Positions 22,390 to 31,079 of a stretch of DNA of 64,000 bases are shown here, in pieces. The translations under genes were made by a program, and so were the position numbers. The stretch is from Anaerococcus prevotii DSM 20548. GTDB lineage: Bacteria; Bacillota; Clostridia; Tissierellales; Peptoniphilaceae. The notes below the pieces were generated by a model. The model saw only the letters and a program-made list of their open reading frames with translations. It had not been told where the DNA came from and ran no database searches. The stretch covers positions 1,422,501 through 1,486,500 of the forward strand of contig NC_013171.1 of NCBI RefSeq assembly GCF_000024105.1, written 5' to 3'. The first letter of the stretch is position 1. Every line of letters begins with the position of its first letter.

Positions 22390-22600
22390 ATTTCTGCGGT
22401 ACCACCTTATTTGATTTATATATAGTATTCACTAAAATTCTATTTTTCTAATAAATACTTATATAAATCCACTCTTAGCTTTAACGTAAGCTTAAACGTA
22501 TCGACTACTTTATTCATCTCAAGCTTCATCGGTGAATATCCCTAGTCGTTACTTAAAAGGCTCTCAACATCCCCAATTTGCTGTATAAGAATAACTAAAG
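22362..22600 (-). ncRNA. T-box riboswitch, tRNA-Phe responsive, for pheST operon
   Basis: On the minus strand the leader contains the T-box antiterminator sequence AAGGTGGTACCGC (about 22395-22408). It is followed by a terminator hairpin and T-run ending 14 bases before pheS. Further upstream a stem I region contains a likely specifier TTC (22534-22536) in the context ATATTCACCGATG, matching phenylalanine. Uncharged tRNA-Phe would pair with both sites and allow transcription. The 5' end is estimated. Confidence 0.9.
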
Positions 22601-22610
22601 TCTTTCCGAA

Positions 22611-23336
22611 TCAATAGCCTAGTGTATTCATCATTATGCTCGCTGCGATAGCAGCGTTTAAGGACTCGATTTTTCCTTGCATAGAAATTTTGATAAAATC
22701 GTCGGTCAATTTCCTTATATCCTCACTCAGTCCATTGGCCTCGTTTCCTATAGCAAGAATTATCGAATCGTTAGAACTATCATACTTTCTAACATCGATT
22801 CCTTCCATATGACTTGAAAGAAATCTATAGTTTTTCTTAAGCTTTCTTATCTCCTCTAGGCTAAGCTCCACTATGTTTTCCCTAAAGACTGACCCCATGG
22901 ATGCCCTTAGGCACTTCTCGTTGTAGATATCCACGCATCCCTTGGTTAGGATTATATCAGAAAAACCAAAGGCTTCGGCAGATCTAATTATTGTTCCCAT
23001 ATTACCAGGATCAGAAATATGATCAAGAAGAAGGATCCTATCTGATTTTAAATCACAAGCTTCTTTCTTTCTGATTACTGCGGCATAGCCGTCTGGAGAT
23101 TTTAACTCGCTTAGCTTAGCAAATAAATTTTCATCAAATACAAGGTAAGGGATATTTCCTTCAAAAGATATCCCCTCTCTTAAGAAAAGAAAGTCTATAT
23201 CGGCATTAGACTTGATAGCTTCCTCGATTAGCTTTCTTGACTCTATGACAAATAGTCCTTCCTTATCCCTGTATTTTTTGTTTCTAAGTTTTTTTATTAA
23301 TTTAAACTTTGGGTTAGCTTGAGATTTGATTATCAT
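22611..23336 (-). CDS. TrmH-family (SpoU) RNA 2'-O-methyltransferase
   Basis: A 241-residue SPOUT methyltransferase. The N-terminal third is an L30e-like substrate-binding domain. The C-terminal knot domain shows LLLDHISDPGNMGTIIRSA, an AIGNEANGLS motif and SLNAAIAASI, the three SpoU motifs that bind S-adenosylmethionine. Probable target is rRNA, possibly 23S, but the site is not readable. Its start overlaps the rplT stop (TAATG), placing it in the infC-rpmI-rplT transcript. Confidence 0.9.
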   Translation of the reverse strand: MIIKSQANPKFKLIKKLRNKKYRDKEGLFVIESRKLIEEAIKSNADIDFLFLREGISFEGNIPYLVFDENLFAKLSELKSPDGYAAVIRKKEACDLKSDRILLLDHISDPGNMGTIIRSAEAFGFSDIILTKGCVDIYNEKCLRASMGSVFRENIVELSLEEIRKLKKNYRFLSSHMEGIDVRKYDSSNDSIILAIGNEANGLSEDIRKLTDDFIKISMQGKIESLNAAIAASIMMNTLGY

Positions 23337-23689
23337 TAAGCTACTTGGTTTGCAAGCTCTACAAGTTTAGCGAATTCTTCTGGGTTGTTTACTGCAAGCT
23401 CAGCAAGCATTTTTCTATTGATGTCGATGTTTGCTTTCTTAAGGTTACCCATAAATTTAGAATAGCTTGTTCCGTTAAGTCTTGCTGCTGCGTTGATTCT
23501 AGCGATCCATAGTTTTCTGAAGTCTCTTTTTCTGTGCTTTCTTCCGATGTAAGCATAGTTAAGAGATTTCATTACAGCTTGGTTAGCTGTTCTGAATAGA
23601 AGGCTCTTGGAACCGTAGTATCCTTTAGCTTGTTTTAATACTTTTTTGTGTCTTTTTTTAGCGTTTACTGCTCTTTTTACTCTTGCCAT
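23336..23689 (-). CDS. rplT: Ribosomal protein L20
   Basis: 117 residues, full length, with the basic N-terminal RNA-binding extension ([17 protein letters not shown]) and the NAAARLNG segment. It binds 23S rRNA early in 50S assembly, and in Bacillus represses its own operon at the infC leader. Confidence 0.97.
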   Translation of the reverse strand: MARVKRAVNAKKRHKKVLKQAKGYYGSKSLLFRTANQAVMKSLNYAYIGRKHRKRDFRKLWIARINAAARLNGTSYSKFMGNLKKANIDINRKMLAELAVNNPEEFAKLVELANQVA

Positions 23690-23699
23690 CTATATCCTC

Positions 23700-23897
23700 C
23701 TATGCGCCGATCATGTTTTTAACGTTTTTCATTTCGCTTGATGAAACAACTGTTGCTTTTCTTAATCTTCTTTTTCTGTTTGGTGATTTCTTAGCTGTAA
23801 GGTGTCCCTTGTAAGCTTTTCTTCTCATTACTTTTCCGCTGCCAGTAACTTTGAATCTCTTAACTGCAGCTCTTCTTGTTTTATTTTTCTTTGCCAT
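23700..23897 (-). CDS. rpmI: Ribosomal protein L35
   Basis: 65 residues, typical L35 with KTRRAAVKRFKVTGSGKVMR and the KSPNRKRRLRK stretch. It lies 10 bases before rplT and 1 base after infC. Confidence 0.97.
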   Translation of the reverse strand: MAKKNKTRRAAVKRFKVTGSGKVMRRKAYKGHLTAKKSPNRKRRLRKATVVSSSEMKNVKNMIGA

Positions 23898-23898
23898 C

Positions 23899-24417
23899 TT
23901 ATTCTCCTTTTTCGTCGTTTGGTTCTAGAAACATTACTAGAGATCTTCCTTCCATTTTTGGTTTTTTGCTAACCTTGTAGGAATCTCCTAGCATTGTCTT
24001 AAACTTATCCATCAATTCATAGCCAGGCTCTTTACGTCCAAGCTCTCTACCACGGAATCTTATAGAAACTTTTACTTTATCCCCGTTATTTAAGAATTTC
24101 ATGCTTTGATTTGCTTTTGTTTGCAAGTCATTATCTTCTATATTAAGAGAAAATCTTGTTTCTTTTAGTTGAGCATTTTTTTGTTTTTTTCTATTCTCTT
24201 TTTCTTTTTTCTCTTGATCATATTTGAACTTGCCGTAATCCATTATTCTAGTAACGGGTGGCTTAGCCTTTGGGCTCATCAACACTAGGTCAAGTTTGCT
24301 ATCATAAGCCATGTCTAGGGCTCTGTTTAGGTCAACTATTCCTACCTGATTACCATTTTCATCAATAAGTCTTACTTGCTTAGCTCTAATTTCATCATTT
24401 ATTCTTAAATCTTTTAT
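23899..24417 (-). CDS. infC: Translation initiation factor IF-3, probable ATA start
   Basis: About 172 residues. The N-domain (INDEIRAKQVRLIDENG), linker of lysine and glutamate, and C-domain (VKVSIRFRGRELG) are all present. No ATG, GTG or TTG lies at a proper distance from the GGAGGT ribosome-binding site. The codon six bases after it is ATA (24415-24417), followed directly by KDLRINDEI, where IF-3 proteins begin. Rare start codons are a known autoregulation device in infC (ATT in E. coli). The TTG-initiated alternative would run through the attenuator hairpin and is unlikely. Confidence 0.93.
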   Translation of the reverse strand: MKDLRINDEIRAKQVRLIDENGNQVGIVDLNRALDMAYDSKLDLVLMSPKAKPPVTRIMDYGKFKYDQEKKEKENRKKQKNAQLKETRFSLNIEDNDLQTKANQSMKFLNNGDKVKVSIRFRGRELGRKEPGYELMDKFKTMLGDSYKVSKKPKMEGRSLVMFLEPNDEKGE

Positions 24418-24556
24418 AAGTATACCTCCATATATTAAAAAAAGCGGGCACAAAGTACCCGTTCCAATTTATAATTAAATCTCGTAATTAAAAATTATTA
24501 ACCTACAAACTTAAGTCGGCAGGTGAGTTGGGTACTTCTTTGTTGTCTATGTCCAT
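24418..24556 (-). promoter_or_regulatory. infC leader attenuator (L20-leader type)
   Basis: On the minus strand the leader ends in a terminator stem: CGGGTAC (24455-24461) with GTGCCCG (24445-24451), then seven T (24437-24443). An upstream segment AAGTACCC (24530-24537) is an exact complement of GGGTACTT (24453-24460). Pairing of those two would break the terminator. This is the layout of a ribosomal-protein-controlled antiterminator/terminator switch. L20 is the expected ligand by analogy with Bacillus. Confidence 0.8.
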
Positions 24557-24585
24557 ATAATACTATATTATATATTTTTTGTCAA
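24557..24585 (-). promoter_or_regulatory. infC operon promoter
   Basis: TTGACA (24580-24585), 17-bp spacer, TATTAT (24557-24562) on the minus strand. Confidence 0.88.
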
Positions 24586-24626
24586 GAATCTTATTTGAAT
24601 TTCCGACAAGAGCTTTCGACTTATTT

Positions 24627-25079
24627 TCATTTAAGAAATTCTCTAAGCTCTTTTTCAAGCTCCCTATTTACAAGGTCCAAATTATCATATAGATATTCTC
24701 TCTCTTCTTTATCAAGTTTATCTTCTACATTTCTAAGAACCCTTGCAGTAAGCTCATTTTTCTTCCTTTTATATGAAAAGTACTTATCTGTTAAGACTAT
24801 GTGAGTAATCCTTGCATCCTCCATTGACTTAATCTTTGTTATATAGCCCTTCTTCTGTAAGATATTAATCCTATAAGAAACATTGGGCTGAGACATATAC
24901 AAAAACTTGACTAAATCGTTAATGCTTGGACTTTCAAGATATTCTATAACTTCTAAAGTCATACTATCACCTAGACTTAATGAAGAGGCCTGGTAATTTT
25001 TAAAGACCGACCTAAAAAAGTGAAGCTTGGTTTTTTTGACAATCTCTGCTAAAATATTATCCTTATTTTTCTTATTCAT
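24627..25079 (-). CDS. MarR-family winged-helix regulator
   Basis: 150 residues. The winged helix runs from the recognition helix region SINDLVKFLYMSQPNVSYRINILQKKGY to the wing ITKIKSMEDARITHIVLTDKY, with long flanking dimerisation helices. The wing DAR motif is typical of MarR. It lies 8 bases after the DegV gene and probably shares its transcript, suggesting a link to fatty-acid or lipid metabolism. The ligand is not visible. Confidence 0.85.
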   Translation of the reverse strand: MNKKNKDNILAEIVKKTKLHFFRSVFKNYQASSLSLGDSMTLEVIEYLESPSINDLVKFLYMSQPNVSYRINILQKKGYITKIKSMEDARITHIVLTDKYFSYKRKKNELTARVLRNVEDKLDKEEREYLYDNLDLVNRELEKELREFLK

Positions 25080-25087
25080 AAAATGCC

Positions 25088-25945
25088 CTAATTGGTTATT
25101 TTTAGAAAGGCAAATCCGAATAGACCAGGTCCTGTATTAGCTCCAAGAGTTGGAGAAATTTGTCCTTTGATAAAAAGGCTCGCCCCATCAATAAATTCCT
25201 TCAGCGTATCTTCAAGCTTATCCGCCATATCATTGGAGTCACCATCGCCTATAAATATATAGTAGTTTTTGGCATCTTCTAGATATTCCTTGGCAATCTT
25301 ATGGAATTGTTTGAAGATCCTCTTCTCACCTCTAACGATTTTCATTAGCTTAAACTTACCCTCTTCAGGATTAACCGTTATTAGTGGCTTAACATTTAAG
25401 GCATCGGAAAGCTTGCTGAAAGTCTTTGGGACTCTTCCGCCTTCTACTATATATTTTAGGGATTCCAAAGTGAAAAATACTCTAGAATTCTCACGTGCCT
25501 TCTCCAAGCCTTCTTTTACTTCTTTAAAACTTTTTCCTTGATCTATAAGATCCTTAGCATAAAGAGCCAGGAATCCTTCTGCCATAGTTAGGTTTTTGCT
25601 GTCAAAAGCGTAGGTCTCAATCCCATTTGCTTCTATCATATCGCAAAGGTTGAAGGTTCCAGAGAAATTACTTCCAATTGTAATCATTATGAGCTTATCG
25701 TAGCCGTCATTTTTAATCTCTTCAATAAGCTCCATTATATCTCCCGGTGCTGGAAGACTTGTCTTTGCCCTATCTCCTTCTTTTTTGATATAGGAATAAA
25801 GCTCATCGGGGCTTATGTCAATCCTATCTTTAAGGAAGTCTCCTCCTATATTTACATACAAAGGAAGGTAATATATCCCCTTCTCTTTTGCAAGGTCTGG
25901 AGTAATATCCGCCCCAGAATCAACCATTATCGCTATCTTTTCCAT
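25088..25945 (-). CDS. DegV-family fatty acid-binding protein
   Basis: 285 residues. It begins with the DegV pattern IMVDSGADITPDLAKEKGI and includes KTSLPAPGDIMELIEE and the GSNFSGTFN loop that contacts fatty acid carboxylates. FakB members of this family present fatty acids to the kinase FakA, and this may be a FakB. ATG 25945 is chosen because AGGAG precedes it. A start five codons earlier would bury that ribosome-binding site. Confidence 0.9.
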   Translation of the reverse strand: MEKIAIMVDSGADITPDLAKEKGIYYLPLYVNIGGDFLKDRIDISPDELYSYIKKEGDRAKTSLPAPGDIMELIEEIKNDGYDKLIMITIGSNFSGTFNLCDMIEANGIETYAFDSKNLTMAEGFLALYAKDLIDQGKSFKEVKEGLEKARENSRVFFTLESLKYIVEGGRVPKTFSKLSDALNVKPLITVNPEEGKFKLMKIVRGEKRIFKQFHKIAKEYLEDAKNYYIFIGDGDSNDMADKLEDTLKEFIDGASLFIKGQISPTLGANTGPGLFGFAFLKITN

Positions 25946-26241
25946 ATATACTCCTAACAATTCTCTTTCTTGACAATTTCCCTAGAATTTTCTTGACTTA
26001 TTAGCAAAGCTTTTAGAAAATCTCTATATTAATCAAGGATTAATCAAGGAAATTTAAAACTCAACTATATTATCTAAAGTCTTAAAGGCTAGTACATCCC
26101 CCAAAAGAGAAGAACCTTCCTAGCATAAGTATTGACTATCATAGCCATCTATCTAAAATTTCTGAAGAGTAGATGGTAAAACTCTCATCTGCAATCAATT
26201 ATTATGGCTTATTATACCACTTTATAAAGTTTTCTACTATC

Positions 26242-26994
26242 CTATTCCCAATCATCCATATCTATTTCAAATTCCTGATTGTCCTCTTCTATCGACCTAA
26301 CATCTGTGGGATTCTCTGAAAAACTTCCTGCAAAATCCTTACTCATTTCAAAGTCCTCATCGATATTTAAGGGGAAAAATATCTGTGGATCAAATATCTC
26401 TATAAAACTTTTTGGATAGGAGAAACTTTCTTCTCCCCCATCTGTTCTTATCGGGAAAAATCCTAAATCTATCTCTCCTTCTTCTTCAAATATTCCATAA
26501 AGATAATTTATAAGATCGACACTTTCTTCTCCCTTATCAAAAAATATAGACTCTCCAGTGTAAAATATAGAAAAGTCAAAAATTTTTACAATAAAGCTTA
26601 GACCAGATCCCCTATATGAAAAACTTAATATTTCAATATCTTTATTTATTCTATAACTTTCTGATGAATTTACGAAAATCACATTCTTTTTCTTATACAA
26701 GTCCTTGAGATTTTCGACGGAAAGCCCCTCATCATTTAGATAAATTACATTGCCCTCTCCCTTATCGTAGGCAATGTCTGAGGATAAAACGTAGCTAAAG
26801 TTATCCATATCAAACAACTTCAAAATCTCTTGGGTATAGTGACCATCCCTGTTGCTTGTAGCAAAAAATATAGTCTTCTTATCATCAGGGACATTCAGTA
26901 TCCCATTACAATAATCGAAGACTAAAAGATATTCTTCAATCTCCAAACTGTAGCAATTCTCTCCTACATAATTTACTTTGATATCATCATACAT
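26242..26994 (-). CDS. Metallo-beta-lactamase-fold protein with lost metal site
   Basis: 250 residues with the outline of a UlaG/MBL-type hydrolase: alternating beta strands, an ATSNRDGHYT loop (45-54) where HxHxDH is expected, and a FYTGES segment where a metal-binding Asp would fall. Only the last His of the motif survives, so catalysis is doubtful. The C-terminal 45 residues are very acidic. It is divergent from the YbaK gene across an 85-bp region. It could be a binding protein or a decayed enzyme. Confidence 0.5.
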   Translation of the reverse strand: MYDDIKVNYVGENCYSLEIEEYLLVFDYCNGILNVPDDKKTIFFATSNRDGHYTQEILKLFDMDNFSYVLSSDIAYDKGEGNVIYLNDEGLSVENLKDLYKKKNVIFVNSSESYRINKDIEILSFSYRGSGLSFIVKIFDFSIFYTGESIFFDKGEESVDLINYLYGIFEEEGEIDLGFFPIRTDGGEESFSYPKSFIEIFDPQIFFPLNIDEDFEMSKDFAGSFSENPTDVRSIEEDNQEFEIDMDDWE

Positions 26995-27033
26995 AACAAA
27001 CTCCCTTACTATCTTTAAAATATATACCCAATC

Positions 27034-27060
27034 TTGTCAAATATAAATTTATCGTATAAT
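27034..27060 (+). promoter_or_regulatory. Probable promoter for the YbaK unit
   Basis: TTGTCA (27034-27039) and TATAAT (27055-27060) with a short 15-bp spacer. A minus-strand TTGACA overlaps at 27035-27040, so the two divergent genes may compete. Confidence 0.45.
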
Positions 27061-27079
27061 TATTTTGAAGGGAGCTAAT

Positions 27080-27559
27080 ATGAAAAAAGAAATTAAAACT
27101 AATGCCATGAGAATTTTAGACAATTTGAATATAGATTACGAACACGTTGATTATGAGTTAGAAGGAGACTTTACTTCTGCAGTAGATATAGCAGAAAAAA
27201 CTCACGAGGATATAGATATAGTCTATAAGACTCTTGCAACTATTTCTAAAGACAAGGAAGTCTTCGTCCTCGTAATACCTGCGGCAGATTCTATAGACTT
27301 CAAAAAGGCTGCGAGAGCCTGCGGAGTAAAAAGCCTTTCTATGCTCCACCTTAAAGATCTTAAGAAAACCGTAGGCTATGAGAGGGGAGCTACAACAGCG
27401 ATTGCTATGAAAAAGGACTATCCTGTAGTCCTTGACGAAAAGGCAAGAAATCACAATATAATCAAAGTATCTGCTGGCAAAATCGGTCACGGCTTAAAAC
27501 TTAGACCTGATGATTTTATAAAGGCAACTAAGGGCAAATATGAGGATATTACCCAATGA
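27080..27559 (+). CDS. ybaK: Cys-tRNA(Pro)/aminoacyl-tRNA deacylase, YbaK family
   Basis: 159 residues with the YbaK/EbsC fold: DFTSAVDIAEK, VYKTLATISKDKEVFVLVIPA with the conserved catalytic lysine region, and TTAIAMKKDYPVVLDE near the end. Family members hydrolyse Cys-tRNA(Pro) made by ProRS. The ATG 27080 has AGGGAG 7 bases upstream; an earlier TTG lacks a ribosome-binding site. It overlaps the next gene by ATGA. Confidence 0.92.
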   Translation: MKKEIKTNAMRILDNLNIDYEHVDYELEGDFTSAVDIAEKTHEDIDIVYKTLATISKDKEVFVLVIPAADSIDFKKAARACGVKSLSMLHLKDLKKTVGYERGATTAIAMKKDYPVVLDEKARNHNIIKVSAGKIGHGLKLRPDDFIKATKGKYEDITQ

Positions 27560-28227
27560 AAATGATTAAAGTCTTAACTTCTGGAAATTTATCCTATGCT
27601 TATAATAAATCGTCTGATTTAAAGAAGAAATTGGAGAAAGATAGAAAGGAAGAACACTTAAATGAAGTTAAGTTCCTAGTTGCTAACGATAGAGATTATG
27701 AGAAGCTGATGCTTTTTGTAATCCTTTCTCCCATTTTTATAGCGTGTTTTGATTCATCGAGCCAAGAACTGGACTTTTTTAGGAGAAGAATTTCAAATTC
27801 TAACTTTCCCTACGGACTTTATCCAGAGTTTTTCCCTTTTGAAGAGGAAAAATATAGGAATTTTTATATGAATAAGGAGAATAAGGAAGATATTTTTCTA
27901 AATGAAGAAGGCCTTATAGAATTTACTATAAATCCAATAGGGGATAAATACATACTAGCCTTGGCCTATCTACTAGAAAAACTTATAGAAGATGATAAAA
28001 ATAGAAAAAAACTTCTGACTTATTTTGCTGAAATCAGAAACGATATAGTAATCAACGGCAGAAGGTCGATTCTTGCAAATGGCATCCAGGCCTTTTATCT
28101 ATCAAAATATGTAGTTGTGCGGATGATTGAAATTATAGATAAGCTTATGGCAGAGGAAAAAAATGATAATATATACCTAAAAGCAATTTATGATAGACTA
28201 GAAAATCTTAAGCGATGTGATTTTTAA
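27556..28227 (+). CDS. Uncharacterised soluble protein coupled to ybaK
   Basis: 223 residues, predicted mostly helical, lysine- and glutamate-rich, no signal peptide or membrane segment. I do not recognise the family. Its start overlaps the ybaK stop (ATGA), so they are translated together. A conserved-looking C-terminal block (RRSILANGIQAFYLSKYV) could serve as a search seed. Confidence 0.7.
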   Translation: MKMIKVLTSGNLSYAYNKSSDLKKKLEKDRKEEHLNEVKFLVANDRDYEKLMLFVILSPIFIACFDSSSQELDFFRRRISNSNFPYGLYPEFFPFEEEKYRNFYMNKENKEDIFLNEEGLIEFTINPIGDKYILALAYLLEKLIEDDKNRKKLLTYFAEIRNDIVINGRRSILANGIQAFYLSKYVVVRMIEIIDKLMAEEKNDNIYLKAIYDRLENLKRCDF

Positions 28228-28301
28228 ACAAATATCTTGTATTTGACAATTAATTCTTAACTTGATTAAATAATAACATATAAAACTAGATTTAATGATC
28301 T

Positions 28302-28327
28302 AAAGCTCGCAAAATAATGCGAGCTTT
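28302..28327. terminator. Bidirectional terminator
   Basis: A perfect 10-bp stem, AAAGCTCGCA and TGCGAGCTTT, loop AAATAA, between the convergent unknown gene and the CoA-transferase. A/T tracts are on both sides. Confidence 0.82.
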
Positions 28328-28339
28328 ATTGATTTTAGC

Positions 28340-29683
28340 TTATTTATTAGATTTTCTCCAAATTCCTAGTTTTTCTGCTTCTTTGATCAACTCATCTCTA
28401 TTATCTGGGTGAGCTAGGCTAACAAGAGCTTCTGCTGCTTGCCATGTTGATAGGCCTTTGAAGTTTACTATACCTTGTTCTGTTGCAATATAGTGGGTGT
28501 TGGATCTTACAGCTGTAGCTTGAGTACCAGGTTTGAAGGTTGGAACTATGTTTGAAATTCTCTTACCTTCTTTGTTAATTCTAGAAGATTTGAGAGCAAT
28601 AAATGATCTACCGCCTTTAGATCTATAGGCTCCAAGTACAAAATCAAGCGCTCCACCTGCTCCTGAAATGTGTCTACTTCCTGCAGATTCAGCTGAGATT
28701 TGTCCCCATAAGTCAACTTCAAGAACTGTGTTTATAGATACATAATTATCGTGGGCTGCTATTACATCAACATCGTTTACATATGACACTGGTGCTGCCA
28801 TAAGTTCTTCGTTGCCATCGATATAGTCATACATTTCTTGGCTTCCTGCTGCGAAGGCGTAGACTTGTCTACCTGGATTTATATTTTTCTTCTTACCTGT
28901 AATTCTTCCAGCTTGAGCCATTTCCATAAAACTATCTACATACATTTCTGAGTGAACTCCCAAATCTTTTAAATCAGATTTAGCAATTTGGCTTCCTATA
29001 GCATTAGGCAAACCACCGATACCTAATTGGAGAGTATCGCCGTCTCTTAGATTATCTACAACGTATTTGGCAACTTGGACTTCTTCTTCACCGAATTTTG
29101 CACTTGGTAGGGTTATCATGTCATAATTACTTGATTCATAGACATAGTCAACGTCTTTGATATTGATATAATTTCTAAATCCACCGAGAGCAACTGGTAC
29201 GTTTTTATTTACTTCTAGGACAACTTTGTCTGAATTTTCAAAAGATGTCATAGCATGTGAAGCAGATAGACCAAAGTTGAAGTTACCATGTTTATCCATT
29301 GGAGATACTTGGATAACAGATACTGCAGCCTTGTTTGCATTTTCTGCTATATATCTTTCTATTTCAGAATATTTGATTGGAATAAAGTAAGCACCGTATT
29401 GATTGTTATTGATTAGATTTCTTTCTGGGCCTGTTGAGTGCCATGAATGGTAAATAAAGTGTTCTCCTGTGCTATCTGCTTGGCCCACATATGGGTTATA
29501 AGGAACAACACCACTTCTAATTTTTACATCTTTTAATTCGTCTACTCTTGCAGCAAGAGCCTTATCAAAGTCTACTGGTACCAAGGCTCCCCAACCCATT
29601 TCAACCCAGTCACCGTCTTTAACGAGTCCTGCAGCTTCCTTAACTGTTATTAGTTTATCTTGATATAATTTTTCAAAATCCAT
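28340..29683 (-). CDS. but: Butyryl-CoA:acetate CoA-transferase (4-hydroxybutyrate CoA-transferase family)
   Basis: 447 residues. It belongs to the acetyl-CoA hydrolase/transferase family. Recognisable parts are GQADSTGEHFIYHSWHSTGPE near residue 67-87, the GIGGLPNAIG glycine loop and HSEMYVDSFMEM, which contains the expected catalytic glutamate, then the C-terminal acyl-binding domain. It would convert butyryl-CoA plus acetate into butyrate plus acetyl-CoA, the last step of the pathway encoded next to it. Separated from thl by a terminator, it has its own promoter. Specificity for butyryl- rather than 4-hydroxybutyryl-CoA is inferred from context. Confidence 0.85.
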   Translation of the reverse strand: MDFEKLYQDKLITVKEAAGLVKDGDWVEMGWGALVPVDFDKALAARVDELKDVKIRSGVVPYNPYVGQADSTGEHFIYHSWHSTGPERNLINNNQYGAYFIPIKYSEIERYIAENANKAAVSVIQVSPMDKHGNFNFGLSASHAMTSFENSDKVVLEVNKNVPVALGGFRNYINIKDVDYVYESSNYDMITLPSAKFGEEEVQVAKYVVDNLRDGDTLQLGIGGLPNAIGSQIAKSDLKDLGVHSEMYVDSFMEMAQAGRITGKKKNINPGRQVYAFAAGSQEMYDYIDGNEELMAAPVSYVNDVDVIAAHDNYVSINTVLEVDLWGQISAESAGSRHISGAGGALDFVLGAYRSKGGRSFIALKSSRINKEGKRISNIVPTFKPGTQATAVRSNTHYIATEQGIVNFKGLSTWQAAEALVSLAHPDNRDELIKEAEKLGIWRKSNK

Positions 29684-29719
29684 TTTAAACCCCTTTGCAT
29701 TAAATCGTTTTCAATATAT

Positions 29720-29769
29720 ATTATACCCAATAATTTTTCTTTTATTCTCTATTTGATATTATTTATCAA
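29720..29769 (-). promoter_or_regulatory. CoA-transferase promoter with TTGATA/TATCAA palindrome
   Basis: TATAAT at 29720-29725 on the minus strand is the likely -10. A perfect 6-bp inverted repeat TTGATA-N5-TATCAA (29753-29769) lies about 27 bp upstream. It resembles the palindromes at the crt and bcd promoters. Confidence 0.6.
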
Positions 29770-29814
29770 TTAATTTTGTTTTAATACTTATTATGTACTA
29801 AAAGTATTTTATAT

Positions 29815-29841
29815 AAAAGAAAAGGGTGTAAGCCTACACCC
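29815..29841 (-). terminator. Terminator after thl
   Basis: GGGTGTA and TACACCC form a 7-bp stem (29824-29841) followed on the minus strand by TTTTCTTTT. Confidence 0.85.
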
Positions 29842-29854
29842 CATTCATAAAATC

Positions 29855-31036
29855 TTATCTTTCTACTACTACTGCTGTTCCCATACCGCCACCTATACAT
29901 AGGGTTGCGATACCTTTTTTAGAGTCTCTCTTTTGCATTTCGTAAAGAAGTGTTGTAAGGATTCTTGCTCCACTTGCTCCAACAGGGTGACCAATTGCGA
30001 TTGCACCACCGTTAACGTTAACTATATCTGTATTTAATCCAAGTTCTTTGATTACTGATAGAGCTTGAGCAGCGAAAGCCTCATTAGCTTCGATTAGGTC
30101 GATATCTTCAAGTTTAAGATCAGCTTTTTCTAGAGCTTTTCTAACTGTTGGGATTGGACCAGTACCCATGATTTTTGGATCAACACCTTCTGTAGCGTAG
30201 CTTACGATTGTAGCTAGTGGTTTAACACCTAACTCTTTTGCTTTTTCTTCGCTCATTACTACAAGACATGCTGCACCATCGTTGATTCCTGATGCGTTAG
30301 CTGCTGTAACTGTACCGTCTTTAATGAAAGCTGGTCTTAGTTTAGAGATACTTTCTGTTGTAACGCCTTCTTTGATGTATTCATCTTCATCAACTACAGT
30401 TACTTTTCCTTTTCTTCCTTTAACTTCTACTGGAACTATTTCGTCTTTGAATCTTCCTTCAGCTCTAGCTTTAGCAGCTTTTTGTTGGCTGTCTGCAGCA
30501 AGTGCGTCTTGTTCTTCTCTTGTTAGGCCGAATTTTTCAGCTATATTTTCTGCAGTAACTCCCATGTGGTAGTCATTGAATGCATCCCAAAGTCCGTCTT
30601 TGATCATTTCATCGACAACTTTCTTATCTCCCATTCTTGCTCCCCATCTTTCATCAGTTAGGAGGTATGGAGCTTGAGACATTGATTCTGTACCACCTGC
30701 AAGAACTATATCGTCATCTCCTGCCATAATCATTTGTGCTGCAAGAGATACACTTCTAAGTCCTGATCCACAAACTATATTTAATGTCATAGCTGGTTTT
30801 TCTTTAGGAATACCTGCATCAAGGGCGATTTGACGAGCGATGTTTTGACCGTTACCTGCTTGAAGTACACAACCTAGGATTGATTCATCAACATCTTCTG
30901 GTTTGATACCTGCTCTTTTGATTGCTTCTTTAGCTGCTACAGCACCTAATTCTCTTGCTGAAACTGTTTTGAATGCTCCGCCGTAAGCTCCTACGGGTGT
31001 TCTTGCTGCACTTGCTATTACTACTTTTTTAGTCAT
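29855..31036 (-). CDS. thlA: Acetyl-CoA acetyltransferase (thiolase)
   Basis: 393 residues. Condenses two acetyl-CoA into acetoacetyl-CoA, the entry to butyrate synthesis. The nucleophilic cysteine is Cys89 in [11 protein letters not shown]. The C-terminal [10 protein letters not shown] histidine motif and the second cysteine in LCIGGGMG are intact. It is the last gene of crt-hbd-thl, 43 bases after hbd. Confidence 0.96.
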   Translation of the reverse strand: MTKKVVIASAARTPVGAYGGAFKTVSARELGAVAAKEAIKRAGIKPEDVDESILGCVLQAGNGQNIARQIALDAGIPKEKPAMTLNIVCGSGLRSVSLAAQMIMAGDDDIVLAGGTESMSQAPYLLTDERWGARMGDKKVVDEMIKDGLWDAFNDYHMGVTAENIAEKFGLTREEQDALAADSQQKAAKARAEGRFKDEIVPVEVKGRKGKVTVVDEDEYIKEGVTTESISKLRPAFIKDGTVTAANASGINDGAACLVVMSEEKAKELGVKPLATIVSYATEGVDPKIMGTGPIPTVRKALEKADLKLEDIDLIEANEAFAAQALSVIKELGLNTDIVNVNGGAIAIGHPVGASGARILTTLLYEMQKRDSKKGIATLCIGGGMGTAVVVER

Positions 31037-31079
31037 TTTATCTCCTTATTTTAAAATTCGTTTACTTTTGATCTATTTC

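Noticed and set aside
22349-22432. N-terminal extension of PheS by 28 codons
   Set aside because: It would be translated from the T-box terminator region, and the good ribosome-binding site belongs to the ATG at 22348.
25961-26241. Possible small gene or riboswitch between DegV and the MBL-fold gene
   Set aside because: Only a short direct repeat (AATCAAGGA) and weak hairpins are visible; nothing matches a known regulatory RNA.
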